From JAKIYB01 sp964590255 (GTDB lineage: Bacteria > Armatimonadota > Hebobacteria > CAIYQO01), in assembly GCA_964590255.1 (NCBI GenBank), contig CAZPYA010000010.1:16870-80869 (forward strand): a stretch of DNA of 64,000 nucleotides, in the 5' to 3' direction. Under the pieces are notes generated by a model that was not told the origin of the DNA, made no database searches, and saw only the letters and a list, made by a program, of their open reading frames with translations. Shown piece by piece: positions 26,023 to 34,785 of this stretch. The first letter of the stretch is position 1. The number at the start of each line of letters is the position of its first letter. A program made the position numbers and the translations under genes.

Positions 26023-26784
26023 ATGACCGACATTCGCATCACGCGCGACATCATTTATGCCGAGTCCACGGGCACGCCGCTGGGCCTGGACATCTTTCAA
26101 CCGGCGACCGACGCACCGGCGCCGGTGATTATGCTGCTGCACGGCGGTGGATGGTGCGTCGGGTGCCGGCAGGGCCTGGACGGCTTCGCCACACAGCTCG
26201 CGGAAATGGGCTACCTGGCCATCACCGTCAGCTACCGGCTGGCGCCGGCCTTCCCTTTCCCCGCGGCGTGCGAGGATGTCTCCGCCGCCGCCGCGTGGAT
26301 TGTCGCCAACGCCGCGGAATACGGCGGAGACGGCGCGCGGCTGGGCGCGTATGGCGGTTCGGCCGGCGCCCACCTGGCGATGTGGCTGGCCACCGCGCCG
26401 TATACCCCACTGACATGTGCCGTGCCGTGGGCCGGCCCCACCGACATGCTGCGCGAGCCGGTGACCTACCCCTATCGCGGTTACGCGTGCGCGTTTATGG
26501 GGATGTGTGCCCACGACGCGGAACCGGCCTATCGTGCCGCCTCACCGCTGCACCGGTTGACGCCCGCCGCGGCACCGATGCTGCTCATTCACGGCGCGGC
26601 GGATGACGTGGTGTCCGCCGACCACGCCCGCTGGATGACCGACGCAGCGCGGACGATGGGCGCGCCGGTGGAGATGCTGCTGCTGGACGGCGTGGGGCAC
26701 ACCGGCGGCGATCCCAACGACCCGTTGCAGGCGCCAGGATGGCAGGCGATGCTGGCGTTTTTCGCGCGGCATCTACGCATATAG
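26023..26784 (+). CDS. Alpha/beta hydrolase (HSL-type esterase)
   Basis: The product is 253 residues. The oxyanion motif HGGGWCVG (about 42) and nucleophile elbow YGGSAGAHLA (Ser about 111) are of the hormone-sensitive-lipase type. The acid lies in HGAADDVVSADHA (about 198) and the catalytic His in GVGHTGGD (about 228). It would hydrolyse carboxyl esters, possibly acetyl groups on sugars; the substrate is inferred only from its glycan-rich surroundings. The ATG at 26023 has GAGG a few nt upstream and follows the M20 stop by 10 bp. The UROD-like gene starts 10 bp after its stop. Confidence 0.88.
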   Translation: MTDIRITRDIIYAESTGTPLGLDIFQPATDAPAPVIMLLHGGGWCVGCRQGLDGFATQLAEMGYLAITVSYRLAPAFPFPAACEDVSAAAAWIVANAAEYGGDGARLGAYGGSAGAHLAMWLATAPYTPLTCAVPWAGPTDMLREPVTYPYRGYACAFMGMCAHDAEPAYRAASPLHRLTPAAAPMLLIHGAADDVVSADHARWMTDAARTMGAPVEMLLLDGVGHTGGDPNDPLQAPGWQAMLAFFARHLRI

Positions 26785-26794
26785 GGGAAACAGC

Positions 26795-28027
26795 ATGAAC
26801 GCACGTGAACGCGTGGCGACAACGCTGCGCTTTGAGACGCCGGACCGCGTGCCCATCGATCTGGGCGGGTTGAAGGCCTCGGGCATTGCCGGCATCGCGT
26901 ATGACCGGTTAAAGAAGACGCTGGGCATCGCTGCCCCGACGAAAATCATGGACGCCCGCTTCATGATCGCGGTGGTAGAAGAGGCGGTGCGGCGGCGGCT
27001 GCGCGCCGACGTGCTGCCCATCGACATGACGGCCATTCCCGCTTTCGTGCAAGCCGACAGCGCCTGGGTGTCGAAGACGCTGTATGACGGCACCGATGTG
27101 CTGTTCATGCCCGGCACGCGCATCGGCGCGGACGCGGTGGGGAATTGGACGCTGCTCGACGCCGACGGCCACCCCACCGCCTACCGCATGCCGCACGGCG
27201 GGCATTACTTCGATGACCAATCCTTCGACCGGGGCGACGGCATCGATCCCGATGATTTTGCCCCGGTGGACGACATCCCCGACGCGCACCTGCAATTGCT
27301 GGCCGACTACACGAAACGGCAGTACGAGGAGACGGATTACGCGCTGCTGGGCTGGGGCTACGGGGTATGCTTCCTGGGCTTGAGCCTCATCACTGACCGA
27401 CGCAGCAACGTCACCATGGGGCAGCCCAGCGACTGGATGATGATGCTGATGACCGAGCCGGAAACCTGTCACGCGATGATGGACCGCTCGGTAGAGGCGT
27501 CGATCAAGTGCCTGTCGCTGGTGAAGGAGGCAGTGGGCGACCGCTGCTTTGCCTGGGGCATCGCCGCCGACGACAGTGGCACCCAACGCGGCGAGTTCAT
27601 CAACCCCGACCTGTGGGCAGCGATGATCAAGCCGCATTACACGAAGCTGTGCGACTGGATTCACCGCAACACGAGATGGAAAACCTTCTTCCACTGCTGC
27701 GGCTCGGTGTATCACCTCATCCCACACTTCATCGAGGCGGGCATCGACATCCTCAATCCCATCCAGACATCGGCCGCGAACATGGACCCGGCGGCGCTGA
27801 AGGCGGAATTCGGTCGGCAGATCGTGCTGTGGGGCGGCGGCTGCGACACGCAAACGGTGCTGGGCATGGCCACCCCCGCCGAGGTGCGCGAGCACGTGNN
27901 NNNNNNNNCCGCCTTCGCGCCCGGCGGCGGCTACGTCTTCAACCAGGTGCACAACATCCAGGCCGACGTGCCGGCGGAGAACATCATCGCCATGTTCGAC
28001 GCAGCGTATGAGTTCGGCGGGTACTGA
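26795..28027 (+). CDS. Uroporphyrinogen decarboxylase family protein (MtaA/MtbA-like), contains assembly gap
   Basis: The product is about 410 residues. It opens MNARERVATTLRFETPDRVP, the usual start of the UROD-like family, and ends with FAPGGGYVFNQVHNIQADVP, also typical. HCCGSVYHLIPHFIEAGID near 302 supplies the Cys/His metal ligands of cobalamin methyltransferase relatives, so methyl transfer is more likely than haem synthesis. Ten N at 27899-27908 fall at about residue 369; the frame agrees on both sides, but two or so residues may be missing. AGGGG lies 7 nt upstream of the ATG. It is last in an operon with the M20 hydrolase and the esterase. No corrinoid-protein gene is nearby. Confidence 0.88.
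   Translation: MNARERVATTLRFETPDRVPIDLGGLKASGIAGIAYDRLKKTLGIAAPTKIMDARFMIAVVEEAVRRRLRADVLPIDMTAIPAFVQADSAWVSKTLYDGTDVLFMPGTRIGADAVGNWTLLDADGHPTAYRMPHGGHYFDDQSFDRGDGIDPDDFAPVDDIPDAHLQLLADYTKRQYEETDYALLGWGYGVCFLGLSLITDRRSNVTMGQPSDWMMMLMTEPETCHAMMDRSVEASIKCLSLVKEAVGDRCFAWGIAADDSGTQRGEFINPDLWAAMIKPHYTKLCDWIHRNTRWKTFFHCCGSVYHLIPHFIEAGIDILNPIQTSAANMDPAALKAEFGRQIVLWGGGCDTQTVLGMATPAEVREHVXXXXAFAPGGGYVFNQVHNIQADVPAENIIAMFDAAYEFGGY
27899..27908. other. Assembly gap (10 N)
   Basis: Ten N lie inside the UROD-like gene. The frame is compatible with a true length of 10, 13 or 16. Confidence 0.95.
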
Positions 28028-28047
28028 AACCGACAAGCGGCCGTATC

Positions 28048-28193
28048 CCTGGAGGGCGAGACTCCGTCGAGCCGCGCGCGTAGGAACCGGGGTGATTTTT
28101 CGCATACCTTTGAGCGTGTTCCACGGTCATCGGTATGTAAATAATCGATCACAGCCCCTACGCGCGCGGCTCGACGGAGTCTCGCCCTCCAGG
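28048..28193. repeat. Long palindromic element, 37-bp perfect arms (copy 1)
   Basis: Arms 28048-28084 and 28157-28193 are perfect inverted copies (begin CCTGGAGGGCGAGACTCCGT), separated by 72 nt that include ACGGTCATCGGTATG. The same architecture, arms and loop motif recur at 34641-34785, so this is a mobile or dispersed element. A further partial arm, CAACGGAGTCTCACTCACCC, follows at about 28204. The element lies between convergent genes. Confidence 0.92.
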
Positions 28194-28226
28194 AGATTTG
28201 GCTCAACGGAGTCTCACTCACCCACT

Positions 28227-30071
28227 CTATTCTAACGGCACCTTCAGCGACATCACTCGCGGACCGCACGAGAAATAGAAACGGTCGCCGATGATGACGG
28301 CGCCGCGGTGGAAGAGCGAGCCGCCGGGCGAGCGCTGGTTGCGCGCGCCGGCGGAGCGATACAGCACTTCGATTCTCCCCGTCTCCGGCCGCCAACGGAA
28401 AAATGACACCCAGGTGATGCCGTAGATGTTGCCGTCCGGCCCCCAGCAGATCGACTGCTCACGCACCGCCGAGATGTCCGAAGGAATGATGTAATCCATC
28501 GTGCGGCTGGCCACGTCGAAGCGGAAGGTGGCGAAATCGCTGCCGGTGCTGCCGTAGAGCTTGCCGTCGCGGTAGAGCAGGTTGAGGATGCCGGTGACGC
28601 CGGGAATGGGCACGTGCTTCCAGCGCAGCTTTTGCCGCGCGGCGTCCCAGGCGAAGAGGTGCGCTTCGGTCGTTTTCGGGTCGGTGCCACTGCCGCCGCC
28701 GATGCTGGTGCCGCCGTAGATCATCTCGCCGGCGTCGTCAGCCGTCAGCGCGATAATGCTCTGGTGGGGGATGACCGCCGGGTTGTTGTGGTACGTCTCG
28801 GCCAGCGTGTCGTAGACGCCCAGCCCGCCGGTGTCGCGGCCGTATTCCGGGATGCTGCCGATCCACACGCGCTTGCGGCTATCCACGCACATGGCGCGCG
28901 GGCGGTTGTGGCCGCGGCCGAGGTTAGTCAGCAACCGCGGGTTGTCCTCCCAGCGCATCGCCCCCGGCGGGTCGCGGTGCCACGGTTTGGCCGGATCATA
29001 CATCATCAGGTTGCCATAGCTGTAGCAGGCGTAGTAGAGCCGGCCGTCGCAGTGGCCGAAGCTGTAGGCTTCGCCGTTGTCGATGCCGCCGCGCCCCAGG
29101 TTTTCCAGCGCGTCCATCGCCGGGGTGTAGCGCAGCAGGTACAACGGCATGATGGTGCTGGCCACCACCGTCGCCCCCGGGCCTTCCGCCAGGTGGAAGA
29201 TGTTGGCGCCGTCCGTCTTGTAGCGCAGCGGTAGGATGGTCGCGTCCTCCCCCTCGCCGATGCGCAGAGCGTCGGGATCGACGTAGCTGATGGGCCGGCC
29301 GTCGGGCAGGCGCTCGCGATAGCCCCGGTAATACCCCTCCAGGTGGCGGCGCACCTCGTCGGCATCGCTGACGAGAAACGCCTGCCCATGTGTCAGGCGA
29401 TAGACGGTGCCGCGGGTGGTGCGCACGTAGAGCTTGCCGTCCGCGCCACGGCCCATGCCGTGAAAGTCCGGCGTCTGCTCGATCTTCGGCAGCAGATTCG
29501 TCGTGCGCCCGCTGGCGATGTGATAGGCGACGATTTGCGCCGCCGTGCAGCCGACCGAGCAGTAGATATACCCGTCGTCGCCGTCCAGGGCCACGCGCAG
29601 GTATTTCTCCGTATCGTGCATCGGCCCCAAATCTTCCACACCCTCGGTGGCGGCGTCGTAGCGGTAGAGGCGGCACTCCGGCGACGACGCCAGGTAGAAC
29701 TTGCCGTCCATGCCGCGGTCGACATGCCACAACCAGTGGCCGGGATTCGCGGTAATCCATGTCTTCCCGCTTCGCGGGTCAATGCGCACCAGGTGGCCGC
29801 TGACGCTGGTCACCAGCAGATGGCCCTCCAGCGTAAAATCGATGCCCCACGGCCCACCGCACGGTTCCGGCAGGCGGAACTGGCGGCAGCGCCCGGTAGC
29901 GACGTCCACCTGCACCACCAGCGACGACGTGCTGGTGATGCCGGCGTAAATGTAATCCCGCCCGCTCTCGGCGTCGCGCCACGCGCGGATGCTCAGGCAA
30001 CTGCCGTTATGCACGGCGATGCCATGGTTGCGCAAGTCGGTAGCGGGAATGCGCGCACGTGTAGAAGGCAT
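28227..30071 (-). CDS. Beta-propeller (SMP-30/PQQ-like) protein
   Basis: The product is 614 residues with no signal peptide. Repeating blade-like segments include CGGPWGIDFTLEGHLLVTSV, WHVDRGMDGKFYLASSPECR, FHGMGRGADGKLYVRTTRGT and VREQSICWGPDGNIYGITWV. Each pairs a G-x-DG-(K/N)-(L/I/F)Y strand motif with the next, which suggests a propeller of about seven or more blades. I see no catalytic signature. It starts 11 bp after the heparinase stop, so the two are cotranscribed. It may bind or process the same glycan. Confidence 0.75.
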   Translation of the reverse strand: MPSTRARIPATDLRNHGIAVHNGSCLSIRAWRDAESGRDYIYAGITSTSSLVVQVDVATGRCRQFRLPEPCGGPWGIDFTLEGHLLVTSVSGHLVRIDPRSGKTWITANPGHWLWHVDRGMDGKFYLASSPECRLYRYDAATEGVEDLGPMHDTEKYLRVALDGDDGYIYCSVGCTAAQIVAYHIASGRTTNLLPKIEQTPDFHGMGRGADGKLYVRTTRGTVYRLTHGQAFLVSDADEVRRHLEGYYRGYRERLPDGRPISYVDPDALRIGEGEDATILPLRYKTDGANIFHLAEGPGATVVASTIMPLYLLRYTPAMDALENLGRGGIDNGEAYSFGHCDGRLYYACYSYGNLMMYDPAKPWHRDPPGAMRWEDNPRLLTNLGRGHNRPRAMCVDSRKRVWIGSIPEYGRDTGGLGVYDTLAETYHNNPAVIPHQSIIALTADDAGEMIYGGTSIGGGSGTDPKTTEAHLFAWDAARQKLRWKHVPIPGVTGILNLLYRDGKLYGSTGSDFATFRFDVASRTMDYIIPSDISAVREQSICWGPDGNIYGITWVSFFRWRPETGRIEVLYRSAGARNQRSPGGSLFHRGAVIIGDRFYFSCGPRVMSLKVPLE

Positions 30072-30082
30072 AATCTACTCCT

Positions 30083-32086
30083 TTATTCGCGAGTAATCAT
30101 CCGCTTTACCAGATCAAATTCCACCGCCACCTGCTCACCCGCGCGCTCGATGACTACGCGGAACTGCTCGTTCGTCATCGGATTGCCCTCCAGCGCGAAC
30201 TCGACCGGCGTGAAGCCGGCGGGGCCGAATTGCAGGGCGGCAACGAAGCCCAGCCGCGGTTTGCGGTAGAGGTTTTCGACATACAAATACTTGTTGAGCT
30301 GGGTGAGCAGGCCGGACGGTGGCAGATATGTGGTGCGGCGCTCGTTGTGGCCGATGATGAGGTGATCGGTCGCCGACGGGCAGAGCAGGCGCGCGCGCAA
30401 CTCCGCCGGGCCGTTGACGATGGTGAAGGCATCCTCGGTGTAGGCGATGTCGGCGTTCTCCGTCGCGGTTGTCTGCGGGCCGAGATTGCCCGCGCGTTTG
30501 GGCTGAGACATCGGGTAATGAAAGAGCAGCCGGGCGCGGACGGGCCGCGTCGCGCGGATATCGTCGACGATAAGCAGCACATCGGGCGGCAGGAAGGCGA
30601 CATAGCGCCGCACACGGGTGGCCAGCGGCGTGTAGTAGGGCGTGGAATCGACGATGGCTGCCTGCAGACGCGGCTCGTCGATACGCCGCAGGAAGCGCGC
30701 CGTTACCCCCAGGCGAAATTCGGGCAAGCCGTCGTCGAGCATCACGCCGTTGTGACCCTCGGCCAGGCGCACGTCGAAGTCCTGCGTCATCCAGCGCTGG
30801 TTGTCGATGTCGTAGAAGCCCGGTTGATACCCTTTTTTCGACGGGTCTTTGATGCCCTCGTGCGGGTAGGGCCAGTGGTCCAGCTCGGCCAGCAGTTCGC
30901 GCCCGGCGGCGTGTACCACTACCGTGCCCATGTCCAGGTGACAGTGGTGGTTGTAGTGCTTCAGGTCGCCGGCTTTCACGCCGACAAAGGTGTCGGTGTC
31001 CGCGAAGCCCGTGCGCCAGGTGAGCACGCCCACCGACGGGAAATAACGGGTGTGGTCGTCCGGCCCTGGTGGCATCGCCGGCAACGACGGGTCATACCAA
31101 TACAACTGCCCCAGCGAGGTGATGCCCTGCGCTTCCACCGCGTGCTGGTGCAGCGTGTCGCGCGTGCCACGTGCGAAAGCGGTGAGGGTAGTGGATGGGC
31201 CCGCCGCCTTGCCGCAGTCCGACCAGTTCCAGTTCACCCCTGGGCGCGCCTGCATGAAGACGCGGAAATCGCCGGTGGCGCGGTAGAAGGGGTGGCGGAA
31301 GAGGTTGACGGCGCCGCCGGTGAAGAGGCGCAGGGCGTGCATGAAGGCGACGCCCGTGCTGAACCCGTATTCCCAGTAGCCCGGCCCTTCATTCCAACTC
31401 CCGGCCTTGTCGCCGGTGGCGGCGCAGACCAGCATCGCCTCGACGCCGTAGTCGATGAGGGCGCGGTACTCGGGGAAATCGTCGGCGAAGGCCATGCCGG
31501 CGATGGCAAAGCCGCCGCAGAGGATGATGCGCCAATTGGCGTCGCTGACCATCCACGGGTAGCGAGCAGTGCGCTCCGCCTCCAGCCCCGGCGCGAGGAT
31601 GCGCGTCACCACCAGGTCAGCCATACGGCGGTGGATTTCGGGGGCCAGCGCCTCCCCAAAGCAGCATTTCATCAGCGCCAGGCAGTGCGCCACGTGCGCG
31701 GTGCGCAGGTCCATGTCCAGCACGCCGATACAGGTGGAGTAGGTGAAATACGGCCGCTCGCACGCCTCGAAAGCCTCCAGCGCCGCGACGGCATGGGAGA
31801 TCATCCGCGCATCACCGGTGAAGAGGTAATACAGCGATGCGCTGTTCATCTTCCCAAAAACGTGCTCGTGCAGTGCGTCCCAGTCTAGCGACAGGTCCAG
31901 TGGCTGCTCAGCCGTCGCCAGCGCCTTCGCCAGCAACTCCGGATAGTGCTCCCGTTTGAGCACGATCTCCTCGGCAGATAGCAGGTCGCGAATGATGTTC
32001 GGTCGCACGGCAGGCGCCTGCCAGCGGGCAAACCGGGTGAAGAACTTGAGGTCGGCAGCGGTCAGGTCGGCGCGGGTTATGGGCAT
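30083..32086 (-). CDS. Heparinase II/III family polysaccharide lyase
   Basis: The product is 667 residues. An N-terminal alpha-helical toroid (about 1-360; includes SWNEGPGYWEYGFSTGVAFM) precedes a beta-sandwich domain. A key block in the latter is VGVKAGDLKHYNHHCHLDMG, near 380-400, whose His and Tyr residues match the catalytic region of heparinase II/III. It would cleave uronic-acid-containing glycans by beta-elimination. No signal peptide is visible, pointing to cytoplasmic action on imported oligosaccharides or an unusual export route. AGAAGGA lies 8 nt before the ATG. A promoter with a palindrome over its -10 box lies immediately upstream, next to a lacI-type gene. Confidence 0.88.
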   Translation of the reverse strand: MPITRADLTAADLKFFTRFARWQAPAVRPNIIRDLLSAEEIVLKREHYPELLAKALATAEQPLDLSLDWDALHEHVFGKMNSASLYYLFTGDARMISHAVAALEAFEACERPYFTYSTCIGVLDMDLRTAHVAHCLALMKCCFGEALAPEIHRRMADLVVTRILAPGLEAERTARYPWMVSDANWRIILCGGFAIAGMAFADDFPEYRALIDYGVEAMLVCAATGDKAGSWNEGPGYWEYGFSTGVAFMHALRLFTGGAVNLFRHPFYRATGDFRVFMQARPGVNWNWSDCGKAAGPSTTLTAFARGTRDTLHQHAVEAQGITSLGQLYWYDPSLPAMPPGPDDHTRYFPSVGVLTWRTGFADTDTFVGVKAGDLKHYNHHCHLDMGTVVVHAAGRELLAELDHWPYPHEGIKDPSKKGYQPGFYDIDNQRWMTQDFDVRLAEGHNGVMLDDGLPEFRLGVTARFLRRIDEPRLQAAIVDSTPYYTPLATRVRRYVAFLPPDVLLIVDDIRATRPVRARLLFHYPMSQPKRAGNLGPQTTATENADIAYTEDAFTIVNGPAELRARLLCPSATDHLIIGHNERRTTYLPPSGLLTQLNKYLYVENLYRKPRLGFVAALQFGPAGFTPVEFALEGNPMTNEQFRVVIERAGEQVAVEFDLVKRMITRE

Positions 32087-32104
32087 GAGCGTTTCCTTCT
32101 ATAG

Positions 32105-32124
32105 CTATTCATGCGCATGATAGC
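32105..32124. promoter_or_regulatory. Palindromic operator over the heparinase promoter
   Basis: TCATGCGCATGA (32109-32120) is a perfect palindrome, flanked by GCTAT and TAGC in inverted order. It covers the -10 box of the heparinase promoter. Two half-sites of the same sequence (TTCATGC) lie before the adjacent lacI-type gene, so it is a good candidate binding site for that regulator. Confidence 0.65.
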
Positions 32125-32145
32125 AGAAAAGACATGCCACGACAA
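32117..32145 (-). promoter_or_regulatory. Sigma-70-like promoter of the heparinase operon
   Basis: On the minus strand, TTGTCG (32145-32140), a 17-nt spacer and TATCAT (32122-32117) form a promoter about 30 nt upstream of the heparinase ATG. The spacer segment TAGCAGAAAAGACA (plus strand) recurs before the glycyl radical enzyme gene at 60245. Confidence 0.65.
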
Positions 32146-32170
32146 CCGCCCGAGAACGGTCCACGGCGTG

Positions 32171-33310
32171 TTACCGCGCTTTTGCCGTCGACCCCCGCGC
32201 CATCAACTGCACCGGCAGCACCACTTCGCGCTTCTCGGTAAGGCGGCCGGTGACGTGGTCCATGGCGAGTTCGGCGGCGGTGCGGCCCATTTCGACAAGG
32301 GGCAGGCGGACGGAGGTGAGGATGTTGGCGCCGCGGTCGTCGAAGCGCGGGTCGACGTCGTCGAAGCCGACGATGCTGACATCGTCGGGCACGGCGAAGC
32401 CGGCTCCGTTCAGCACGCGCCAGGCCTGCTGGGCGCAGGCGTCGTTGAAGCCCAGCACGGCGGTGATTTCCGGACGCGCGCGCATCAGCGCGACCAGCGG
32501 CTGCCCGCTTTCCGGCGGGATGACGGCGGCGTAGGGATCGTCCTCGGTGGCCATCCACAGCGGATTCCCCCACACCGGCGGCACCACGCAGAAGTGCAGA
32601 TGCCGCGCCGGATCGAACCCGGCTTCAGTCAGCGCCTGGCGCGCGCCCGCCCAGCGGAGGCGCTGCAGGCCGGCCTGGTGCTCGTCGGTGGTGGTGCAGA
32701 GATGCAGCAGGTGGCGGTGCCCCAGCGCGATGAGATGGGCGGCGGACAGATACGCGCCATGGCGGTCGTCGGTGGTAACGGAGGAAAAGCGCTCGTGCCG
32801 GTAGATAAGCCCGATAATGGGCCGGTTGGCGAAGCCCGGCGTCTGTTGCAACCGGTCGGCCAGCGCGTTGACGTGTGCATTCGGGTTGTCGGTGATGAGC
32901 GCGTCCACGTCTCCGCGGGTGAAGATGGTAGGGATATCGAGGTTCGGCGACCACGAATCGTCATTGAAGTGCGTCACGGTGACGGCGAATCCGGCGGGAA
33001 TGAGCGCGTCGACGATACCGCTGAAGATGGCCGCGTAGTAGTGAAAGTGGATGAACTGCGGGTGCACGGTAAGGGCGATGACGTGGTTGACCACCTGATG
33101 CCCGAAGCGTCGCATCGCCAGTCGGCGGGCGGTGGTGTTCAGCGTGGGATCGTAGCCGATCGCGGCGGCGGCGCTCATCACCTTGTCGATGGTCTCCGGC
33201 GAAATGCGCGGATCGCGGCGCAGCGCCAGCGACACCGTCGTCTGGTGCAGCCCACAGCGCTCGGCCACGTCGCGCTGCGTCACTACGGCATCCGTCATGT
33301 CTTTCTGCAT
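32171..33310 (-). CDS. LacI family transcriptional regulator
   Basis: The product is 379 residues. An N-terminal helix-turn-helix (VTQRDVAERCGLHQTTVSLA then LRRDPRISPETIDKVMSAA) is followed by a periplasmic-binding-protein-like effector domain. Effector-domain blocks include LGFNDACAQQAWRVL and VSIVGFDDVDPRFDDR. The family normally represses sugar genes and is released by a sugar ligand. GAGGA lies 5 nt before the ATG at 33310. The gene stops 84 bp upstream of the heparinase start, and a matching palindrome overlaps the heparinase promoter, so that operon is its likely target. TTCATGC half-sites in its own promoter suggest autoregulation. Confidence 0.93.
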   Translation of the reverse strand: MQKDMTDAVVTQRDVAERCGLHQTTVSLALRRDPRISPETIDKVMSAAAAIGYDPTLNTTARRLAMRRFGHQVVNHVIALTVHPQFIHFHYYAAIFSGIVDALIPAGFAVTVTHFNDDSWSPNLDIPTIFTRGDVDALITDNPNAHVNALADRLQQTPGFANRPIIGLIYRHERFSSVTTDDRHGAYLSAAHLIALGHRHLLHLCTTTDEHQAGLQRLRWAGARQALTEAGFDPARHLHFCVVPPVWGNPLWMATEDDPYAAVIPPESGQPLVALMRARPEITAVLGFNDACAQQAWRVLNGAGFAVPDDVSIVGFDDVDPRFDDRGANILTSVRLPLVEMGRTAAELAMDHVTGRLTEKREVVLPVQLMARGSTAKAR

Positions 33311-33321
33311 TTCATCCTCAA

Positions 33322-33347
33322 TTCATGCACAGTTCATGCGTATTATA
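33322..33347 (-). promoter_or_regulatory. Promoter -10 and putative LacI half-sites
   Basis: The minus strand carries an extended -10, TGATATAAT (TATAAT at 33347-33342), with no clear -35. Downstream lie two TTCATGC half-sites (plus strand, 33322-33328 and 33333-33339) spaced 11 bp, one helical turn. They match half of the palindrome at 32109-32120. Confidence 0.5.
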
Positions 33348-33401
33348 TCAGATATTCCATAGACTTACAGCCGTTCAGCAAGTCGACGGCTGATAGCGAT
33401 A

Positions 33402-33431
33402 TAGACAGGCGGTGAGTGGCGTCGTATACTC
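33402..33431 (+). promoter_or_regulatory. Sigma-70-like promoter of the second UROD-like gene
   Basis: TAGACA (33402-33407), an 18-nt spacer and TATACT (33426-33431), ending 18 nt before the ATG at 33450. Confidence 0.55.
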
Positions 33432-33449
33432 GCACGTGGGAGGCCAGAC

Positions 33450-34598
33450 ATGCAGACTGACGCCATGACGCTGCCGCGAGAGGCATTGGTGGACGCGCTG
33501 GAAGCACGCATGACCGCACGCGCGGCGGAGATCGCCGCCCGCGACGCCCGGCGGCCAGGCCGCATCCGGCTCACCAGCTACATGGAGAATATCGGCTGGC
33601 CAGAGCTGTTCGGCTACGACATGAACCGCGTCTTCGCCGACCCGGCCTTCGCCATCGAACAGCGACTGCGCCAGGCGATCTTCTGGACCGACAATGTAGC
33701 GGACGACACGCTGCCATCGCTGACCATCCCCGCCGACGTGGGCATGTATTACGACCTGACGCTCTTCCGCCAGCGCATCGTGCACACGCCGCAGGGGGTG
33801 CCGGAGTTCGACCCGCACCCGTTGCAGGCGCGGCTAGCGCTGGAGGCAGTGGGCGAATTCGACTTCCACGCCACCGGCGAGATGCCGCGGCTCATCGCCA
33901 ACTACCGGCGCATGACGGAGATCGCTCGCGATGCGTATGGTGGCCGCTTGGCCATCACCTTCCCGCATTTCCACCGCGGGCCGCTGGATATTTTCGTGCA
34001 ACTGCGTGGGTATGAAAATGCGCTGGAAGACATCGCCGAGCAGCCGGAGCAGGTACACACCTTCCTCGCTTTCTTCGCCGACGCCCGCCTGCGGTATGCC
34101 CGCGCCCGCCAGGCGTTCCTCGGTGAGGCGGCGCTGCCGCCCACCACTTTCGTCGCCGATGACTGGGTGAACATCCCCTTCATTCGCCCGGATATGTTCC
34201 GCGTATTTGTGCTGCCCGTCTACCGGCTGATCCGCGCCAACGAGGGGCCAGTGCGCGGCTTCCACACCTGCGGCTGCTTCGAGGCGGTGGTGGCGGAGCT
34301 GTCCGCCGTCTTCCCGGAGATGGCGACGCTGGAAGTGAGTGGCTGGAACGACGTGCGCGCGGTGCACGCCGCCGTGCCGCCGTGCGTGGGTTTCGAGGTG
34401 CACGTGCGCAACGCCGTCTCGCTGAGCGCCTCCGCCGACGAGCAACGGGAATTGCTGGCAGCCATCGCCGAGGTGGGGCAGGCGCGGCCGGTGTCGGTAT
34501 GCGCCCAGGCCATCGTGAAGCTGCAGCCGACATATGAAGAGACGCTGGGACGGCTGAATGGCTTCATCGGGCTGGCGTATGGGGAGTATTTCGGGTAG
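33450..34598 (+). CDS. Uroporphyrinogen decarboxylase-like protein (second copy)
   Basis: The product is 382 residues. FHTCGCFEAVVAELSAVFPE near residue 272 corresponds to the Cys/His metal-site region of the UROD/methyltransferase fold. LAITFPHFHRGPLDIFVQLR and GWNDVRAVHAA also fit. It is only distantly similar to the copy at 26795 and lacks the usual N-terminal opening, so it belongs to another subfamily. GGGAGG lies 7 nt before the ATG. It diverges from the lacI-type gene and lies in the glycan locus. Removing a methyl group from a methylated sugar is a possible role, but this is inference only. Confidence 0.75.
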   Translation: MQTDAMTLPREALVDALEARMTARAAEIAARDARRPGRIRLTSYMENIGWPELFGYDMNRVFADPAFAIEQRLRQAIFWTDNVADDTLPSLTIPADVGMYYDLTLFRQRIVHTPQGVPEFDPHPLQARLALEAVGEFDFHATGEMPRLIANYRRMTEIARDAYGGRLAITFPHFHRGPLDIFVQLRGYENALEDIAEQPEQVHTFLAFFADARLRYARARQAFLGEAALPPTTFVADDWVNIPFIRPDMFRVFVLPVYRLIRANEGPVRGFHTCGCFEAVVAELSAVFPEMATLEVSGWNDVRAVHAAVPPCVGFEVHVRNAVSLSASADEQRELLAAIAEVGQARPVSVCAQAIVKLQPTYEETLGRLNGFIGLAYGEYFG

Positions 34599-34640
34599 CA
34601 GGAGGTGGTCGAGTGATGATATCTCTGGTATGAGGATAGA

Positions 34641-34785
34641 CTGGAGAGCGAGACTCTGTCGAGCCGCGCGCGGAGGAACCGGATACGTTACACACTGTAC
34701 CGATGAGCGGGTTCTACGGTCATCGGTATGGCGAAAATCGATCATAGTTCCTCCGCGCGCGGCTCGACGGAGTCTCACCCTCCAG
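34641..34785. repeat. Long palindromic element, 36-bp arms (copy 2)
   Basis: Arms 34641-34676 and 34750-34785 are inverted copies with three mismatches, both related to the arms at 28048/28157. The loop again contains ACGGTCATCGGTATG and AATCGATCA. The right arm overlaps the 3' end of the GH31 gene and supplies its stop codon. Confidence 0.92.

Noticed and set aside
28048..28193. CRISPR repeat or transposase remnant
   Set aside because: Only inverted arms, no direct repeat-spacer pattern and no coding capacity.
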